Shown: in pieces, positions 18,234 through 28,126 of the stretch | Numbering within the stretch: the first letter of the stretch is position 1 | Layout: each line of letters begins with the position of its first letter | DNA from: an uncultured Bacteroidales bacterium | GTDB taxonomy: Bacteria; Bacteroidota; Bacteroidia; Bacteroidales; Paludibacteraceae | Reading direction: 5' to 3' | Assembly (NCBI GenBank): GCA_902782665.1 | Contig: CACZOA010000078.1 | Span: 1 to 52,931 of the forward strand | DNA length: 52,931 bases | Program-made: the position numbers and the translations under genes | The notes under the pieces: generated by a model | The model's database searches: none | What the model was told of the DNA's origin: nothing | What the model saw: the letters and a program-made list of their open reading frames with translations, nothing else

Positions 18234-18992
18234 ATGATACCTAAAATAATACATTATTGTTGGTTTGGAGGAAATCCATTGCCAGAAGATGCTCAGGAGT
18301 GTTTGGCATCATGGAAAAAATATTTGCCAGACTACGAGATAAAGGTTTGGAATGAAAGCAATTTCGATGTGAATTGCTGTCCATATGTGAAAGGCGCTTA
18401 TGAGCAGAGAAAATTTGCGTTTGTAAGTGATTATGCAAGATTTTGGGTTTTGTATAATGAAGGTGGTGTCTATTTTGACACTGACGTAGAAGTGATACGC
18501 AATATGGACCATATCATTGCCGCTGGTAATTTTATGGGAATAGAAAAGAGTCTTGCGACTCAGAATCCTGCAAGTGGTGAGCCTTTGGGTGTGAATGCGG
18601 GATTAGGAATGGGATGTGAGCCAAATTCTCCTTTCTTGAAGGAGATGTTGGAATTGTATGAGAGCAAACCAGAATTTACTTTTGATGAAGGTACGATTGT
18701 TTATCATACGACCCAGACTTTGAAAAAATATGGATTTGTAAATGAACATCGTTTTCAGGATGTCGCTGGATTCAAGATTTATCCAGCCGATTATTTTTGT
18801 CCGATGGATTCAACAACAGGTTTGACTGACCTAACTGAGAATACGGTTTCAATACACCATTATTCTTGCTCATGGATGAATCAGAAGTCTTTGAGCTTCA
18901 GAATGCATTTGTTGAAAAACAAATTGATTAAGATTTTTGGAGCCAAATTCGTATTTGGGTTTGTGAATATCATAAATAAGATTAGAAGATGA
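18234..18992 (+). CDS. GT32 family glycosyltransferase (OCH1-like, capsular synthesis type)
   Basis: The 252-residue protein begins PKIIHYCWFGGNPLPE, typical of bacterial GT32 capsule enzymes, and has the DXD site in GVYFDTDVEV (Asp82, Asp84), preceded by FVSDYARFWVLYNEGG. Known relatives transfer galactose, mannose or similar sugars with retention. It overlaps the next GT2 gene by four bases. Confidence 0.9.
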   Translation: MIPKIIHYCWFGGNPLPEDAQECLASWKKYLPDYEIKVWNESNFDVNCCPYVKGAYEQRKFAFVSDYARFWVLYNEGGVYFDTDVEVIRNMDHIIAAGNFMGIEKSLATQNPASGEPLGVNAGLGMGCEPNSPFLKEMLELYESKPEFTFDEGTIVYHTTQTLKKYGFVNEHRFQDVAGFKIYPADYFCPMDSTTGLTDLTENTVSIHHYSCSWMNQKSLSFRMHLLKNKLIKIFGAKFVFGFVNIINKIRR

Positions 18993-19888
18993 AAACATTG
19001 ACTGTATTCACGCCTGCTTATAACAGAGCGCATACTATTGGACGTACATATGAGAGTTTGTGTCGTCAGACTTCAAAAGACTTTGAGTGGCTAGTTGTAG
19101 ACGATGGTTCTAAAGATAACACAAAGGAATTGATCGAAGGTTGGATCGCAGAGGGAAAGATAGATATCAAGTATGTGTATCAGGAGAACCAGGGAATGCA
19201 TGGCGCTCACAATACTGCCTATGATCATATTACGACAGAATTGAATACATGTATAGATTCTGATGATTTTATGCCGGATGATGCGGTAGAAAAAATCGTC
19301 ACTTTCTGGAAAGAGCATGGTTCTGACAAGTATGCAGGAATAATTGGCCTAGACGCGACAGAAGACGGCAAGGTGATTGGAGACAAATTTCCTGATGGCC
19401 TTGCTACAACAACTCTACGCAGATATTATGAGGAGTTGAATGGACGTGGGGATAAGAAGATGATTTATCGTACGGATGTGGTGAAGAAATATCCCAAATA
19501 TCCTCTTTTTGAAGGAGAAAGATATGTCGGTTTGGATTATCTGTACCATAATATAGACAATGATTACGAATTGTTGGTTTCAAACGATGTTTATGTCATT
19601 GTGGAATACCAGTTGGATGGCTCAAGTTTCGGTATGTGGAAGCAGTATTGGAACAATCCAAAGGGATGGGCTTTCTACAGAAAGTTCGAGATGACACAAA
19701 CGTCTTCGTTGAAAAGAAAGATCCAGAATAATATTCATTATGTGTCTCATTCTATCCGTTCCAAAAACTGGAACTTTTTGAAGGAGTCACCTATGAAAAT
19801 AATGACATTTTTGTGTATCGTCCCTGGAGTGGTGTTATATTTTTTGAATAAGGACAAGATCAATAAAAACTCACTTTACGGAAAATGA
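18989..19888 (+). CDS. GT2 family glycosyltransferase
   Basis: The 299-residue protein starts TVFTPAYNRAHTIGRTYESL, followed by VVDDGSKDNT and the metal-binding IDSDDFM motif. It belongs to the shorter GT2 type common in Bacteroidetes capsule loci. Both ends overlap neighbours by ATGA, which indicates tight translational coupling with the GT32 and GT4 enzymes. Confidence 0.9.
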   Translation: MKTLTVFTPAYNRAHTIGRTYESLCRQTSKDFEWLVVDDGSKDNTKELIEGWIAEGKIDIKYVYQENQGMHGAHNTAYDHITTELNTCIDSDDFMPDDAVEKIVTFWKEHGSDKYAGIIGLDATEDGKVIGDKFPDGLATTTLRRYYEELNGRGDKKMIYRTDVVKKYPKYPLFEGERYVGLDYLYHNIDNDYELLVSNDVYVIVEYQLDGSSFGMWKQYWNNPKGWAFYRKFEMTQTSSLKRKIQNNIHYVSHSIRSKNWNFLKESPMKIMTFLCIVPGVVLYFLNKDKINKNSLYGK

Positions 19889-20970
19889 AAATACTTCATG
19901 TAATTACAACTCTATATACCGGAGGTGCGGAAAAACTGATGGTTGACCTTTTGCCTCGTTTACGTGACATGGGTCATCAGGTGGAACTTTGTGTTTTTGA
20001 CAATACCAAGACTGCGTTCTACGATTGTTTGGTTGAGTCTGGCATTAAAGTTCATTCTGTGGCGAGCCCAGGTGGCTACTACAGTCCTCTTTGTTTGATG
20101 AAGCTGACAAAGTTGATGCGTCAGGGATGGGATATCGTCCACACGCATACTACAGCTCCTCAAATGTATGCAGCCATCGGAGGCTTGTTCTGCAATGCTC
20201 ATTTGGTTACAACAGAGCATAACACTACGAACACTCGTAGAGAGTTGTGGTGGTATAAGCCGATCGACAAGTGGATGTTCCGTCAGTATGAGAAACATAT
20301 CATGATCAGCGACCAGTGTGAGGCAAACCATATCGCTTATTTGGGAGCTGAGAATTGCAAGAATATCACTATGGTATACAATGGTATAGATTACCATAAG
20401 TATGCATCTGCTGCTCCTGCATCTGATGTCCGTCAACTTGGAGAGAAAATCATTTCTTTTGTGGCAGCGTTCCGTCCACAGAAAGATCAGCCTACATTAA
20501 TCAAGGCTATGCAGTATTTGCCTGAGAATTTCCATTTATGTCTTGTCGGAGGCGGAAATGATGAACGTAAGGCTTTGTTTGAATCTATGATTGATGAGTT
20601 GAATCTTCAGGGTAGAGTTCATCTTTTGGGTATCCGCAATGATATTCCAAATGTCCTTGCAGCAAGTGATTACGTCGCAATGAGCAGCCATTTTGAGGGG
20701 TTGTCGTTGGCTTCATTGGAGGGCATGTCTTCTGGCAAACCGTTTTTGGCAAGTGATGTGGATGGTCTTCATGAGATTGTCGACGGTAATGGAATCTTGT
20801 TTGAGCATGAGAACGCAAAAGCATTTGCTGATGAGATTCTTAAACTTGATTCGGATGCAACATATAAGCAGTCTGTTATAGAGAGATGTCAGGCTAAGGC
20901 TATACAATATGACATCAATGTGATGGCAGACAAATATATGGCTGTATATAATGAAGTTGTAAAAAAATGA
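19885..20970 (+). CDS. GT4 family glycosyltransferase
   Basis: The 361-residue GT-B enzyme begins ILHVITTLYTGGAEKLMVDLL, with the TGGAE loop typical of GT4. In the C-terminal domain it has FVAAFRPQKDQPTL and the SSHFEGLSLASLEGMSSGKP block with both conserved glutamates. It overlaps the genes on both sides by four bases. Confidence 0.91.
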   Translation: MKILHVITTLYTGGAEKLMVDLLPRLRDMGHQVELCVFDNTKTAFYDCLVESGIKVHSVASPGGYYSPLCLMKLTKLMRQGWDIVHTHTTAPQMYAAIGGLFCNAHLVTTEHNTTNTRRELWWYKPIDKWMFRQYEKHIMISDQCEANHIAYLGAENCKNITMVYNGIDYHKYASAAPASDVRQLGEKIISFVAAFRPQKDQPTLIKAMQYLPENFHLCLVGGGNDERKALFESMIDELNLQGRVHLLGIRNDIPNVLAASDYVAMSSHFEGLSLASLEGMSSGKPFLASDVDGLHEIVDGNGILFEHENAKAFADEILKLDSDATYKQSVIERCQAKAIQYDINVMADKYMAVYNEVVKK

Positions 20971-21773
20971 AAATATTAGTTGTTGGCCCAAATTCATTCA
21001 TAGCTAAGACATTTATGAATGGGTTGGATCCTGATTCATACACAACGTTGAGCGTACGTGATGATGGTTGGAAATCGTTTGATTACACCACCGTCGATAC
21101 AATCGTTTATTTTGCCGCAATCGTGCATCATCCTGAAATTACTGATGAGGCTTTACATGATAAAGTGAATGCGGAGATTCCTTATGAAATGGCAAAATTG
21201 GCGAAGTCGCAGGGCTTGAAAAAGTTCATCTTTATCTCGACTATGGCGGTTGTCGGCCTAGGACCGAAATTCGGATGTGTCAATACTATCGATCGTCAGA
21301 CTCCGTCAATGCCCGTCACTCCTTATGGACGCAGCAAGAAGAAGGGGGAAGATTTGCTTAAATCAATTGATGGATTATGTGTCCAGTTGGTTAGATTGCC
21401 AAATGTGTATGGAAAAGATTGTCCGGGTACCTTCTATCATCGTATAGAGCAGTTGGCTACATTCAAGTTCTTACCTGTCTATTCAACAAACTATAAGTTT
21501 TCGTTGATAAGTGTGGATAATGTAGCGAAAGCACTGCGTAAACTGCTGACAATCGATAAGAGTGATGTGTATTGTCCTCAGGACTATCCGATTATTAGTA
21601 TCACTGATAGAGTTAGGAACCTTGCCAAAACTAATGGAATTGAGCAGAAGCAGTTTGCAATTTTTGCTCCTTGTATATGGTTGGCAAACAAGGTGTTGCC
21701 AAAGAAATTCACAGATAATTTGTTTGGTGGGTATTATATAGATCCTGCTGATTATCCAGTTTTGACGGACTAA
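20967..21773 (+). CDS. NAD-dependent epimerase/dehydratase (probable 4-keto-sugar reductase or epimerase)
   Basis: The 268-residue extended SDR protein starts ILVVGPNSFIAKTF, a variant cofactor loop in place of the usual GxxGxxG. The active site has Ser in FISTMAVVG and Tyr-x3-Lys in TPYGRSKKK. It is short for an epimerase (usually 300 or more). In QuiNAc/FucNAc pathways a protein of this type reduces the WbpM product at C4, and genes for the two occur together with a small initiating transferase, as here. Reduction to UDP-QuiNAc or UDP-FucNAc is therefore a reasonable guess, not proven. Confidence 0.82.
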   Translation: MKILVVGPNSFIAKTFMNGLDPDSYTTLSVRDDGWKSFDYTTVDTIVYFAAIVHHPEITDEALHDKVNAEIPYEMAKLAKSQGLKKFIFISTMAVVGLGPKFGCVNTIDRQTPSMPVTPYGRSKKKGEDLLKSIDGLCVQLVRLPNVYGKDCPGTFYHRIEQLATFKFLPVYSTNYKFSLISVDNVAKALRKLLTIDKSDVYCPQDYPIISITDRVRNLAKTNGIEQKQFAIFAPCIWLANKVLPKKFTDNLFGGYYIDPADYPVLTD

Positions 21774-21776
21774 ACT

Positions 21777-22916
21777 ATGGCAAGAAAGAAAATTTGTTTT
21801 GTGGTTGCTGTTCCATCTTCAGCTCAGGTGTTTCTTAAAGATCATATTGAAGCATTGAGAGAAGATTATGATGTTTACATTGCTGGAAACATATCCTCTT
21901 CAGATGAGGTTGCTGGGTTGAATGTCTGTTCATATCAGCATATCGATATAGAGCGAGAAATCTCTATAAAGAATGATTTGAAGGCGGTGCGTCAGTTGTC
22001 TTCTTATTTTAGAAAAATGAAGTTCGACGCGGTACATTCCGTCACCCCCAAGGCAGGATTGGTTTCCGCTTTGGCTGGATTTTTGGCAAGGATACCTGTC
22101 CGTATCCATATTTTCACAGGTCAGGTATGGGCTACAAGAAAAGGAGCGATGCGTTTTATGCTCAAGTCAATTGACTGGCTTATAGCGAAATTGAACACTC
22201 ATATCCTTGTTGACGGTGCTTCTCAGCGTCAGTTTTTGGTCGACGAGGGAGTTGTTAGTGCAAAGAAGGCTCAGGTTTTGGGTGATGGCTCGATTGCCGG
22301 AGTGAACATTCAGCGTTTTGAACCGACGGAGGATTCCCGTAAGTCTGCACGTCAGGAATTGAATATCGCCGACGACAAGGTGGTGTTTGTCTTTATGGGT
22401 AGATTGAATCACGACAAAGGAATGTATGAACTTTTGCCTGCGTTCGACAAACTTGTGGAGACAAATAAAAATGTTTTCCTATTGTTGTTTGGTGCTGACG
22501 AGGAGAATGTCTCTGCAACATTCGGAAACTATAAGAATCTGAATAAAGAGAATTTCCTTAATTATGGTTTGACTAAAGAACCTCAGCGTATGTTGCAGGC
22601 AGGAGATGTATTTGTTTTGCCTACATATCGAGAAGGTTTTGGAAGTAGTGTGATCGAGGCCGCATGTCTTGGTTTGCCTACTATAACAAGTGATGCTTAC
22701 GGAGTGTTGGATGCAAGTATACCTGGAGAGACAGGTCTAAGATGTAAAGTTGGGGATGTTGAAACTCTTTATGCTTGTATGGAGGAACTTGCAGGTGATG
22801 CGGAAAAGCGGAAGCGATTTGGTGATGCAGGTCGTAAGCGTGTTTTGGAAAAGTTTGCTGGCTCGGTGGTAGTAAAGCATTGGAAGCAATTTTATGATAC
22901 TATTTTGAAAAAATAG
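21777..22916 (+). CDS. GT4 family glycosyltransferase (PglA/WbuB-like)
   Basis: The 379-residue GT-B protein has VHSVTPKAGLVSALAGFLA and FTGQVWATRKG in the acceptor domain, then FVFMGRLNHDKGMYEL and PTYREGFGSSVIEAACLGLP in the donor domain. The pattern resembles enzymes that add the second sugar onto an undecaprenyl-linked 6-deoxy-HexNAc, such as PglA. Its place immediately before the initiating transferase fits this. A promoter begins inside its last codons. Confidence 0.9.
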   Translation: MARKKICFVVAVPSSAQVFLKDHIEALREDYDVYIAGNISSSDEVAGLNVCSYQHIDIEREISIKNDLKAVRQLSSYFRKMKFDAVHSVTPKAGLVSALAGFLARIPVRIHIFTGQVWATRKGAMRFMLKSIDWLIAKLNTHILVDGASQRQFLVDEGVVSAKKAQVLGDGSIAGVNIQRFEPTEDSRKSARQELNIADDKVVFVFMGRLNHDKGMYELLPAFDKLVETNKNVFLLLFGADEENVSATFGNYKNLNKENFLNYGLTKEPQRMLQAGDVFVLPTYREGFGSSVIEAACLGLPTITSDAYGVLDASIPGETGLRCKVGDVETLYACMEELAGDAEKRKRFGDAGRKRVLEKFAGSVVVKHWKQFYDTILKK

Positions 22917-22935
22917 TGATTTTTTGCTAATTTTG
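22904..22935 (+). promoter_or_regulatory. Internal promoter before the initiating transferase
   Basis: TTTG at 22904-22907 and TAATTTTG at 22928-22935 are 20 bases apart, matching both elements of the Bacteroidetes vegetative promoter (TTTG N19-21 TAnnTTTG). The -33 element lies in the end of the upstream glycosyltransferase gene. The start would be near 22942, leaving about 70 bases of leader before the transferase. Confidence 0.6.
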
Positions 22936-23013
22936 TTTAATTTTTTCGATTTAGATGATGAGTTTTATACTTGTATAAAGGGGCGGACTGATTTAAAATT
23001 AATATGATTGACT

Positions 23014-23622
23014 ATGTACAAAAACTTTTTTAAAAGGATTTTAGATTTTTGTATTGCGTTGTCGGCATTGAGTGTTTTGCTTGTGCCTTTGGCTATCATC
23101 ACTTTGTTTTTGCATTTTGCGAATAAAGGAGCTGGTGCGTTTTTCTTTCAGGAGCGTCCTGGTTTGAATGGAAAAATATTCAAAATTTGTAAGTTTAAGA
23201 CAATGACAGACGAAAGGGATGCGGAAGGAAACCTTTTGCCTGATGAACAGCGTATAACAAAGATTGGTAAATTTGTCCGTAGTACAAGTATCGATGAATT
23301 GCCTCAGTTCTGGAATGTGCTTGTCGGTGATATGGCATTGATCGGGCCTCGTCCGTTGTTGGTGCAGTATCTTCCATTATACAGTAAAGAGCAGGCTCGT
23401 CGTCATGAGGTACGTCCAGGAATTACAGGATGGGCTCAATGTCACGGAAGAAATTCGATTTCTTGGACGGAGAGATTTAAATTGGATGTCTGGTATGTTG
23501 ATAATATATCTTTCTTGACTGATCTTAAAGTGGTTTTAATCACAATTAAGAAAGTGTTGAAACGTGATGGAATCGCTCAAGAAGGAAAGGTGACTATGGA
23601 GGTATTTGATGGAACAAATTGA
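23014..23622 (+). CDS. Initiating phosphoglycosyl transferase (small monotopic, PglC/WcaJ-C family)
   Basis: The 202-residue protein has one N-terminal membrane segment (about 12-35), then the family core: [20 protein letters not shown], the catalytic Asp94-Glu95 dyad in [26 protein letters not shown] and RPGITGWAQ. It moves a sugar-1-phosphate, often a 6-deoxy-HexNAc, from a UDP-sugar to undecaprenyl phosphate, starting the repeat unit. It is the only such enzyme in the locus. I use ATG 23014 in preference to a TTG six bases earlier. Its end overlaps the decarboxylase start. Confidence 0.93.
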   Translation: MYKNFFKRILDFCIALSALSVLLVPLAIITLFLHFANKGAGAFFFQERPGLNGKIFKICKFKTMTDERDAEGNLLPDEQRITKIGKFVRSTSIDELPQFWNVLVGDMALIGPRPLLVQYLPLYSKEQARRHEVRPGITGWAQCHGRNSISWTERFKLDVWYVDNISFLTDLKVVLITIKKVLKRDGIAQEGKVTMEVFDGTN

Positions 23623-24847
23623 TTTTAATTATTTAGATAGACTTGCTCAAAAATATGGGACTCCGTTTTATCTGATGAACGGAGGTACCTATTTGCGTAA
23701 TATAGAATCCTTCAAGTCAGCTTTTTTATCTAAATATCCAAAGTTAGTAGTCGGTTATTCTTTTAAGACAAACTATATCCCGGCTCTATGCAAGATTGCA
23801 ATGGGAGAGGGATGCTATGCTGAGGTTGTGTCGGAGATGGAATACGACTTGGCAAAACGTATTGGTTTCAAGAATGTGATTTTCAATGGGCCGATTAAAC
23901 GTGAGCCAATCTTGAATAAAGCATTGGATGAAGGTTCCGTTGTCAATCTGGACTCTTTGTATGAGGTTGATAGTGTATTGAAATATAAATCGGAAAATCC
24001 GGGTAAAGATGTAGCTGTCGGTCTACGTTTGAATATCGATCTGACAGATGCGGATGGAGTATCTAAGGTTCAGTGTGGATTGAGAGTCGGACGTTTCGGA
24101 TTTACCAAAAAACTTTTGTCTGATATTATTCCTCTGCTCAGAAAAAATGGTATAAGAATAATATCTCTTCACGGACATACATCGTCGTCTGACAGAGCTG
24201 TCGCTAATTATGGTTTGATAGTAAAACAGATGTTATCTTTGTGTAGTGAGTTCCAGTTGGATGACCTTCAATATTTTGATGTGGGAGGAGGTTTTTTTGG
24301 TGCGGCTGCAAAAGGTATAGATGTAAGTAACAAGCCAAAGTATTCTGATTACGCAGATGTCATTCTCGATCTATGTCTTCAGAATGAATGGTTCAATAAG
24401 GTTCAGCCTAATATAGTGATAGAACCAGGTGTGTCGGTGGTAGCGAACGTATTCTCTTATGTATCAAGGATTTTTCAGACAAAGGAGATCGCTGGACAAA
24501 AATTCTTGTCTACAGATGGCACAGTGTTCGATGTTAAGCCGACTTTGCATAGCAACAACCTCCCTCATACTTTCTTTGCTAAGAAACCAGGAAATGGGAC
24601 ATATGTTGCCAATTTAGTAGGTTCCACTTGTATGGAAAAGGATGTCATCTTATCGGATGTAAATGTACCAGAAAACATAGCTGGAGGTGATTATGTTAAG
24701 ATAGATGGCGTTGGTGCATATACAATTGTATTGACACCTTCATTTATCAATTATGTGTCTCCGATAGTGTCAGTAGATGGAGAAAGAGATACTTTGGTCC
24801 GTCGCAGACAGACACTGGATGATGTGATGGCATTTTATAATGTTTGA
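23609..24847 (+). CDS. PLP-dependent decarboxylase, LysA-like fold type III
   Basis: The 412-residue protein matches the diaminopimelate/ornithine decarboxylase superfamily. It has the PLP lysine Lys53 in [26 protein letters not shown], and a C-terminal GSTCMEKDV that corresponds to the catalytic cysteine block. In LysA the phosphate/substrate motif reads EPGR; here it is EPGVSVVA, so the arginine is lost and the substrate is unlikely to be meso-diaminopimelate. Location between the initiating transferase (14-base overlap) and an ATP-grasp ligase suggests that it makes an amine for decorating the glycan. This role is inference. Confidence 0.85.
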   Translation: MEQIDFNYLDRLAQKYGTPFYLMNGGTYLRNIESFKSAFLSKYPKLVVGYSFKTNYIPALCKIAMGEGCYAEVVSEMEYDLAKRIGFKNVIFNGPIKREPILNKALDEGSVVNLDSLYEVDSVLKYKSENPGKDVAVGLRLNIDLTDADGVSKVQCGLRVGRFGFTKKLLSDIIPLLRKNGIRIISLHGHTSSSDRAVANYGLIVKQMLSLCSEFQLDDLQYFDVGGGFFGAAAKGIDVSNKPKYSDYADVILDLCLQNEWFNKVQPNIVIEPGVSVVANVFSYVSRIFQTKEIAGQKFLSTDGTVFDVKPTLHSNNLPHTFFAKKPGNGTYVANLVGSTCMEKDVILSDVNVPENIAGGDYVKIDGVGAYTIVLTPSFINYVSPIVSVDGERDTLVRRRQTLDDVMAFYNV

Positions 24848-24866
24848 TTTAGAACGTCAAGTGACT

Positions 24867-25874
24867 ATGAATATATTATTTACGTGTGCAGGACGTAGAT
24901 GCTACCTGCTAAAATATTTCAAGGAAGTGATTGGAAACAGCGGTAATATAATTGCCGCTGATATGCAATTGTCTGCTCCTGCCCTTACTGCTGCAGATAT
25001 CAAAGAGAAGGTGCCTGGTGTCTATGCTGATAACTATCTAGATACAGTTCTTGACATTTGTAAGAAATATGATGTTAAGGTTTTGATTTCCCTTAACGAT
25101 TTGGAATTACCAATATTGTCGGCAAGAAAAGAAGACTTCAAATCAATAGGGGTAACTGTAGTTGTCTCTGATCCTGAAGTTATAGATATTTGTTTTGATA
25201 AATACAAGACAGCACAGTTTATTGAGAGTCTTGGCTTGAAAACACCAAAGACGTATATAGATTACAATGAGGCTGTTGCTGCAATTAAGGCGGGAACATT
25301 GAAATTCCCGTTGATCCTAAAGCCACGTTGGGGATCTGGATCAATCGGCCTCGAATTCGTAGATGATCTGGAAGAGTTGGAGATGGTATACAAGTTGGAT
25401 AAGAAGAAAGTTAAGAAGTCTATTCTTGCAACTGCTTCAACAGATGAGAACTTCTTGTTGATTCAGGAAGTGATCAAAGGAAACGAGTATGGATTGGATA
25501 TTGTGAACGACTTCAACAAGCATCATCGTGGAGTTTCGGTAAAACAGAAACTGTCAATGAGAGCTGGTGAGACAGACAAGGCCATTACCGTCGACAATGC
25601 AAAGCTAAGAGAGATTGGCTCTACGATTGGAAAGGGATTGAAGCATATTGGTAACCTTGACTGTGATGTACTAGAGAGAGATGGAGTATATTACGTGTTG
25701 GAGTTGAATCCTCGTTTTGGCGGTGGATACCCATTTTCTCATGAGGCAGGGGTGAACATTCCAAAGGCTATTGTCGCTTGGTCACAAGGAGAAGATGTCC
25801 CAGATTCTGTGTTTGTGCCAGAGTATGGAAAGATGTTTTCTAAATGTGATATCCTTTTGAACGTTGGACAGTAG
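24867..25874 (+). CDS. ATP-grasp ligase (CarB-like)
   Basis: The 335-residue protein starts NILFTCAGRRCYLLKYFKE, has the ATP-grasp FPLILKPRWGSGSIGLEFV loop, and the metal-binding LELNPRFGGGYPFSHEAG near the end. Such enzymes activate a carboxylate as acyl phosphate and join it to an amine. It is far too short to be carbamoyl-phosphate synthase. It follows a PLP decarboxylase directly and shares the locus with Ugd, so a uronic acid amide product is a natural hypothesis. ATG 24840, which overlaps the upstream stop by eight bases, is an alternative start. Confidence 0.87.
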   Translation: MNILFTCAGRRCYLLKYFKEVIGNSGNIIAADMQLSAPALTAADIKEKVPGVYADNYLDTVLDICKKYDVKVLISLNDLELPILSARKEDFKSIGVTVVVSDPEVIDICFDKYKTAQFIESLGLKTPKTYIDYNEAVAAIKAGTLKFPLILKPRWGSGSIGLEFVDDLEELEMVYKLDKKKVKKSILATASTDENFLLIQEVIKGNEYGLDIVNDFNKHHRGVSVKQKLSMRAGETDKAITVDNAKLREIGSTIGKGLKHIGNLDCDVLERDGVYYVLELNPRFGGGYPFSHEAGVNIPKAIVAWSQGEDVPDSVFVPEYGKMFSKCDILLNVGQ

Positions 25875-25884
25875 TGATAAAAAT

Positions 25885-26949
25885 ATGACCTTACAACAAC
25901 AGATTATGGATGACAAACCGTTGCTTTCGGTTATTTTGCCGTGCTACAACTGTACTGCTACTATAGAGAAAACATTGCAATCATTGTTTCTCAACAAGGA
26001 TGAGTCTTGTATGCGGATGGAGATAATCGCGGTTAATGACGGATCTACGGATTCAACATTAGACTTGTTGGGAAATCTTCAAACACGATATCCTGAGTTG
26101 AAGGTGGAGAGCAAGGAGAACGGAGGTCTTTGCAGTGCACGTAATGCTGGATTGAATGCCGCTTCAGGAAAATATATCTATATTATTGATCCTGATGATT
26201 TCATTTTCCCAGGTGTGTTGCCGCAGGTTATCCGAGAGATGGAAAGAAATGCCTCTTCTATAGGAGTGTTTGGTATCAAGCAAAGGATGAGTAATGAGGA
26301 AGTTAATAATGTAGATTTGACTGCAATGGAGGTGCCTCAAATTGAGTTCAATGAACCATTTCAGTCGACAACATTCTTTTCTTCGCCTGCATTTGTATTT
26401 ACAACATTCCTTATTGAAATAGTCTTCCGAAAGGATATGATCGGAAATGATCGTTTTTGTGAGGATATTTGTATAGGGGAGGATGCAGTATTTATAAGAA
26501 ACCAGTATTTGAAGGATGTCAAGATGACTTTCTATAAGAAACCGCTAAAAACGTGTGGATATAGAATATTAAGTACAGGTTTGACATTAAGTAAAAATCC
26601 GGAAAGAGTCAGAAATAGAGCGTTGAGTCGTGTCGGTCTTCTCCGTGAGTATAGTAAGATGAAGGCCGGTTATAAGGGAAATAATCCTGATGTCTCAAAA
26701 AAACTTGAGTTGCTTGACTCATTTCATGTATATGGTTTATTTGTTGGTCAGTTGGGTAATCCGTTGTTGTCTAAAACAGAGATCAACAATTTGTATTTAG
26801 AGTCGGAGAAAAATGGAAAGTTCCCGATTGTCAATTTTACGAATGAACCATATTATCCATGTGATTGGAAATCTAAATTGTTACGTCAGATTGTAAATCA
26901 CAAATGGCTATACAAGACAGTTCTAAATATTAGATACTTGTTAAAATAG
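25885..26949 (+). CDS. GT2 family glycosyltransferase
   Basis: The 354-residue protein has LLSVILPCYNCTATIEKTL, AVNDGSTDST, SKENGGLCSARNAGL and the metal-binding IDPDDF motif. It is a capsule-type GT2 with a long variable C-terminal half. I start at ATG 25885; an upstream TTG (25864) would overlap the ligase stop but is weaker. Donor unknown. Confidence 0.9.
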   Translation: MTLQQQIMDDKPLLSVILPCYNCTATIEKTLQSLFLNKDESCMRMEIIAVNDGSTDSTLDLLGNLQTRYPELKVESKENGGLCSARNAGLNAASGKYIYIIDPDDFIFPGVLPQVIREMERNASSIGVFGIKQRMSNEEVNNVDLTAMEVPQIEFNEPFQSTTFFSSPAFVFTTFLIEIVFRKDMIGNDRFCEDICIGEDAVFIRNQYLKDVKMTFYKKPLKTCGYRILSTGLTLSKNPERVRNRALSRVGLLREYSKMKAGYKGNNPDVSKKLELLDSFHVYGLFVGQLGNPLLSKTEINNLYLESEKNGKFPIVNFTNEPYYPCDWKSKLLRQIVNHKWLYKTVLNIRYLLK

Positions 26950-26956
26950 TAAGCTT

Positions 26957-28069
26957 ATGATGATATCTGTCATTGCGAACTTTTATAAATCAGAAGAGTA
27001 TATCCCAAAATTGATTGATTCAGTTTTGGGTCAAAGTTATACTGATTGGGAACTGGTGTGTGTTAACGACTGTTCTCCGGGCAATGATTTGGATATACTG
27101 AAAAAATATGCGGCAAAGGATTCTCGTATAAGAATCATCAACAATGAAGTCAATCTTGGAATCTGTAAGGCAAAATATCGAGGAATACAGGAGGCGAAAG
27201 GCACGTACCTTTGTTTTATAGATGGAGACGATTGGTTGGAGCCAGAAGCCTTACAGAAAATGATTGAGCCAGCATTGAAATACGACCTTGATTATGTCTG
27301 TATGGATTCGCAGAAGGTACTCCCGTTTTTTGGACATAAGGTTCCTTTTTGTGTCGACAGAAAATATAAAGAGAGGGTAATAGAGATAGATACAGAGGTA
27401 GGTGAGGGTCGAAAAAATTTCGAAGAACTCTATAGAAATTTCTTTGGTAAAAATTTATTCATGGTTACTTATTGGGGTAAGTTAATCAAGAAACAGTTGA
27501 TAGAGGAATCTGGCTTTACTCCACCAAGCAGTGTGATCAGTGAAGACCAGGTGTTCAACATGACACTTTTCCCTAATATCAAGAGAATGATGTTCGTCGA
27601 CTATATCGGATACAATTGGCGATGGGGTGGCGTTACATCAGGAAAAAGTAACGATTTTTGGAAAGAAAAGCAGTATGTCGCTAGAGCAAATGAACTGTAT
27701 GCGGAGCGTGTGGCCCTTATTGAAAAGTACAACTTGCCAAAATATTTATCTCTTTTGCAGATAGAACTTCGTAATATATATGGTGTTCAGATAGCTTCAT
27801 TAGCTAAAGAAGATGCGGATACAGAATATGCTAAAGAGATAAAGATGTTCATACAAGAGATGATGAAACCTGATTTTTATCCTACTCTTTCTCATCTTAA
27901 GAATGATCCTGAATATCCTAATAACAAAAACCATGAGTTGCTTGATGCGTTGATCAATAGAGATGCAGAGCGGGTTTACGCTTATTGCAGAAATATATAT
28001 AAACAGAATTGGAAGAAACGTTGGACAAATAAGATTCTTCATACAATTCTGTATCCTTTCCAGAAATGA
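26957..28069 (+). CDS. GT2 family glycosyltransferase
   Basis: The 370-residue protein begins MISVIANFYKSEEYIPKLID, then CVNDCSPGND and FIDGDDWLE, a complete GT-A core. It resembles the two other DCS/DGD-type GT2 enzymes of the locus only in the core. It lies seven bases after the previous gene; a 57-base gap follows before the aminotransferase. Confidence 0.9.
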   Translation: MMISVIANFYKSEEYIPKLIDSVLGQSYTDWELVCVNDCSPGNDLDILKKYAAKDSRIRIINNEVNLGICKAKYRGIQEAKGTYLCFIDGDDWLEPEALQKMIEPALKYDLDYVCMDSQKVLPFFGHKVPFCVDRKYKERVIEIDTEVGEGRKNFEELYRNFFGKNLFMVTYWGKLIKKQLIEESGFTPPSSVISEDQVFNMTLFPNIKRMMFVDYIGYNWRWGGVTSGKSNDFWKEKQYVARANELYAERVALIEKYNLPKYLSLLQIELRNIYGVQIASLAKEDADTEYAKEIKMFIQEMMKPDFYPTLSHLKNDPEYPNNKNHELLDALINRDAERVYAYCRNIYKQNWKKRWTNKILHTILYPFQK

Positions 28070-28126
28070 TTCTGGATTGGGCAGTAAAAAAAGAATAGGT
28101 AAGAAAATAAGAAAAAAATAGCGATT

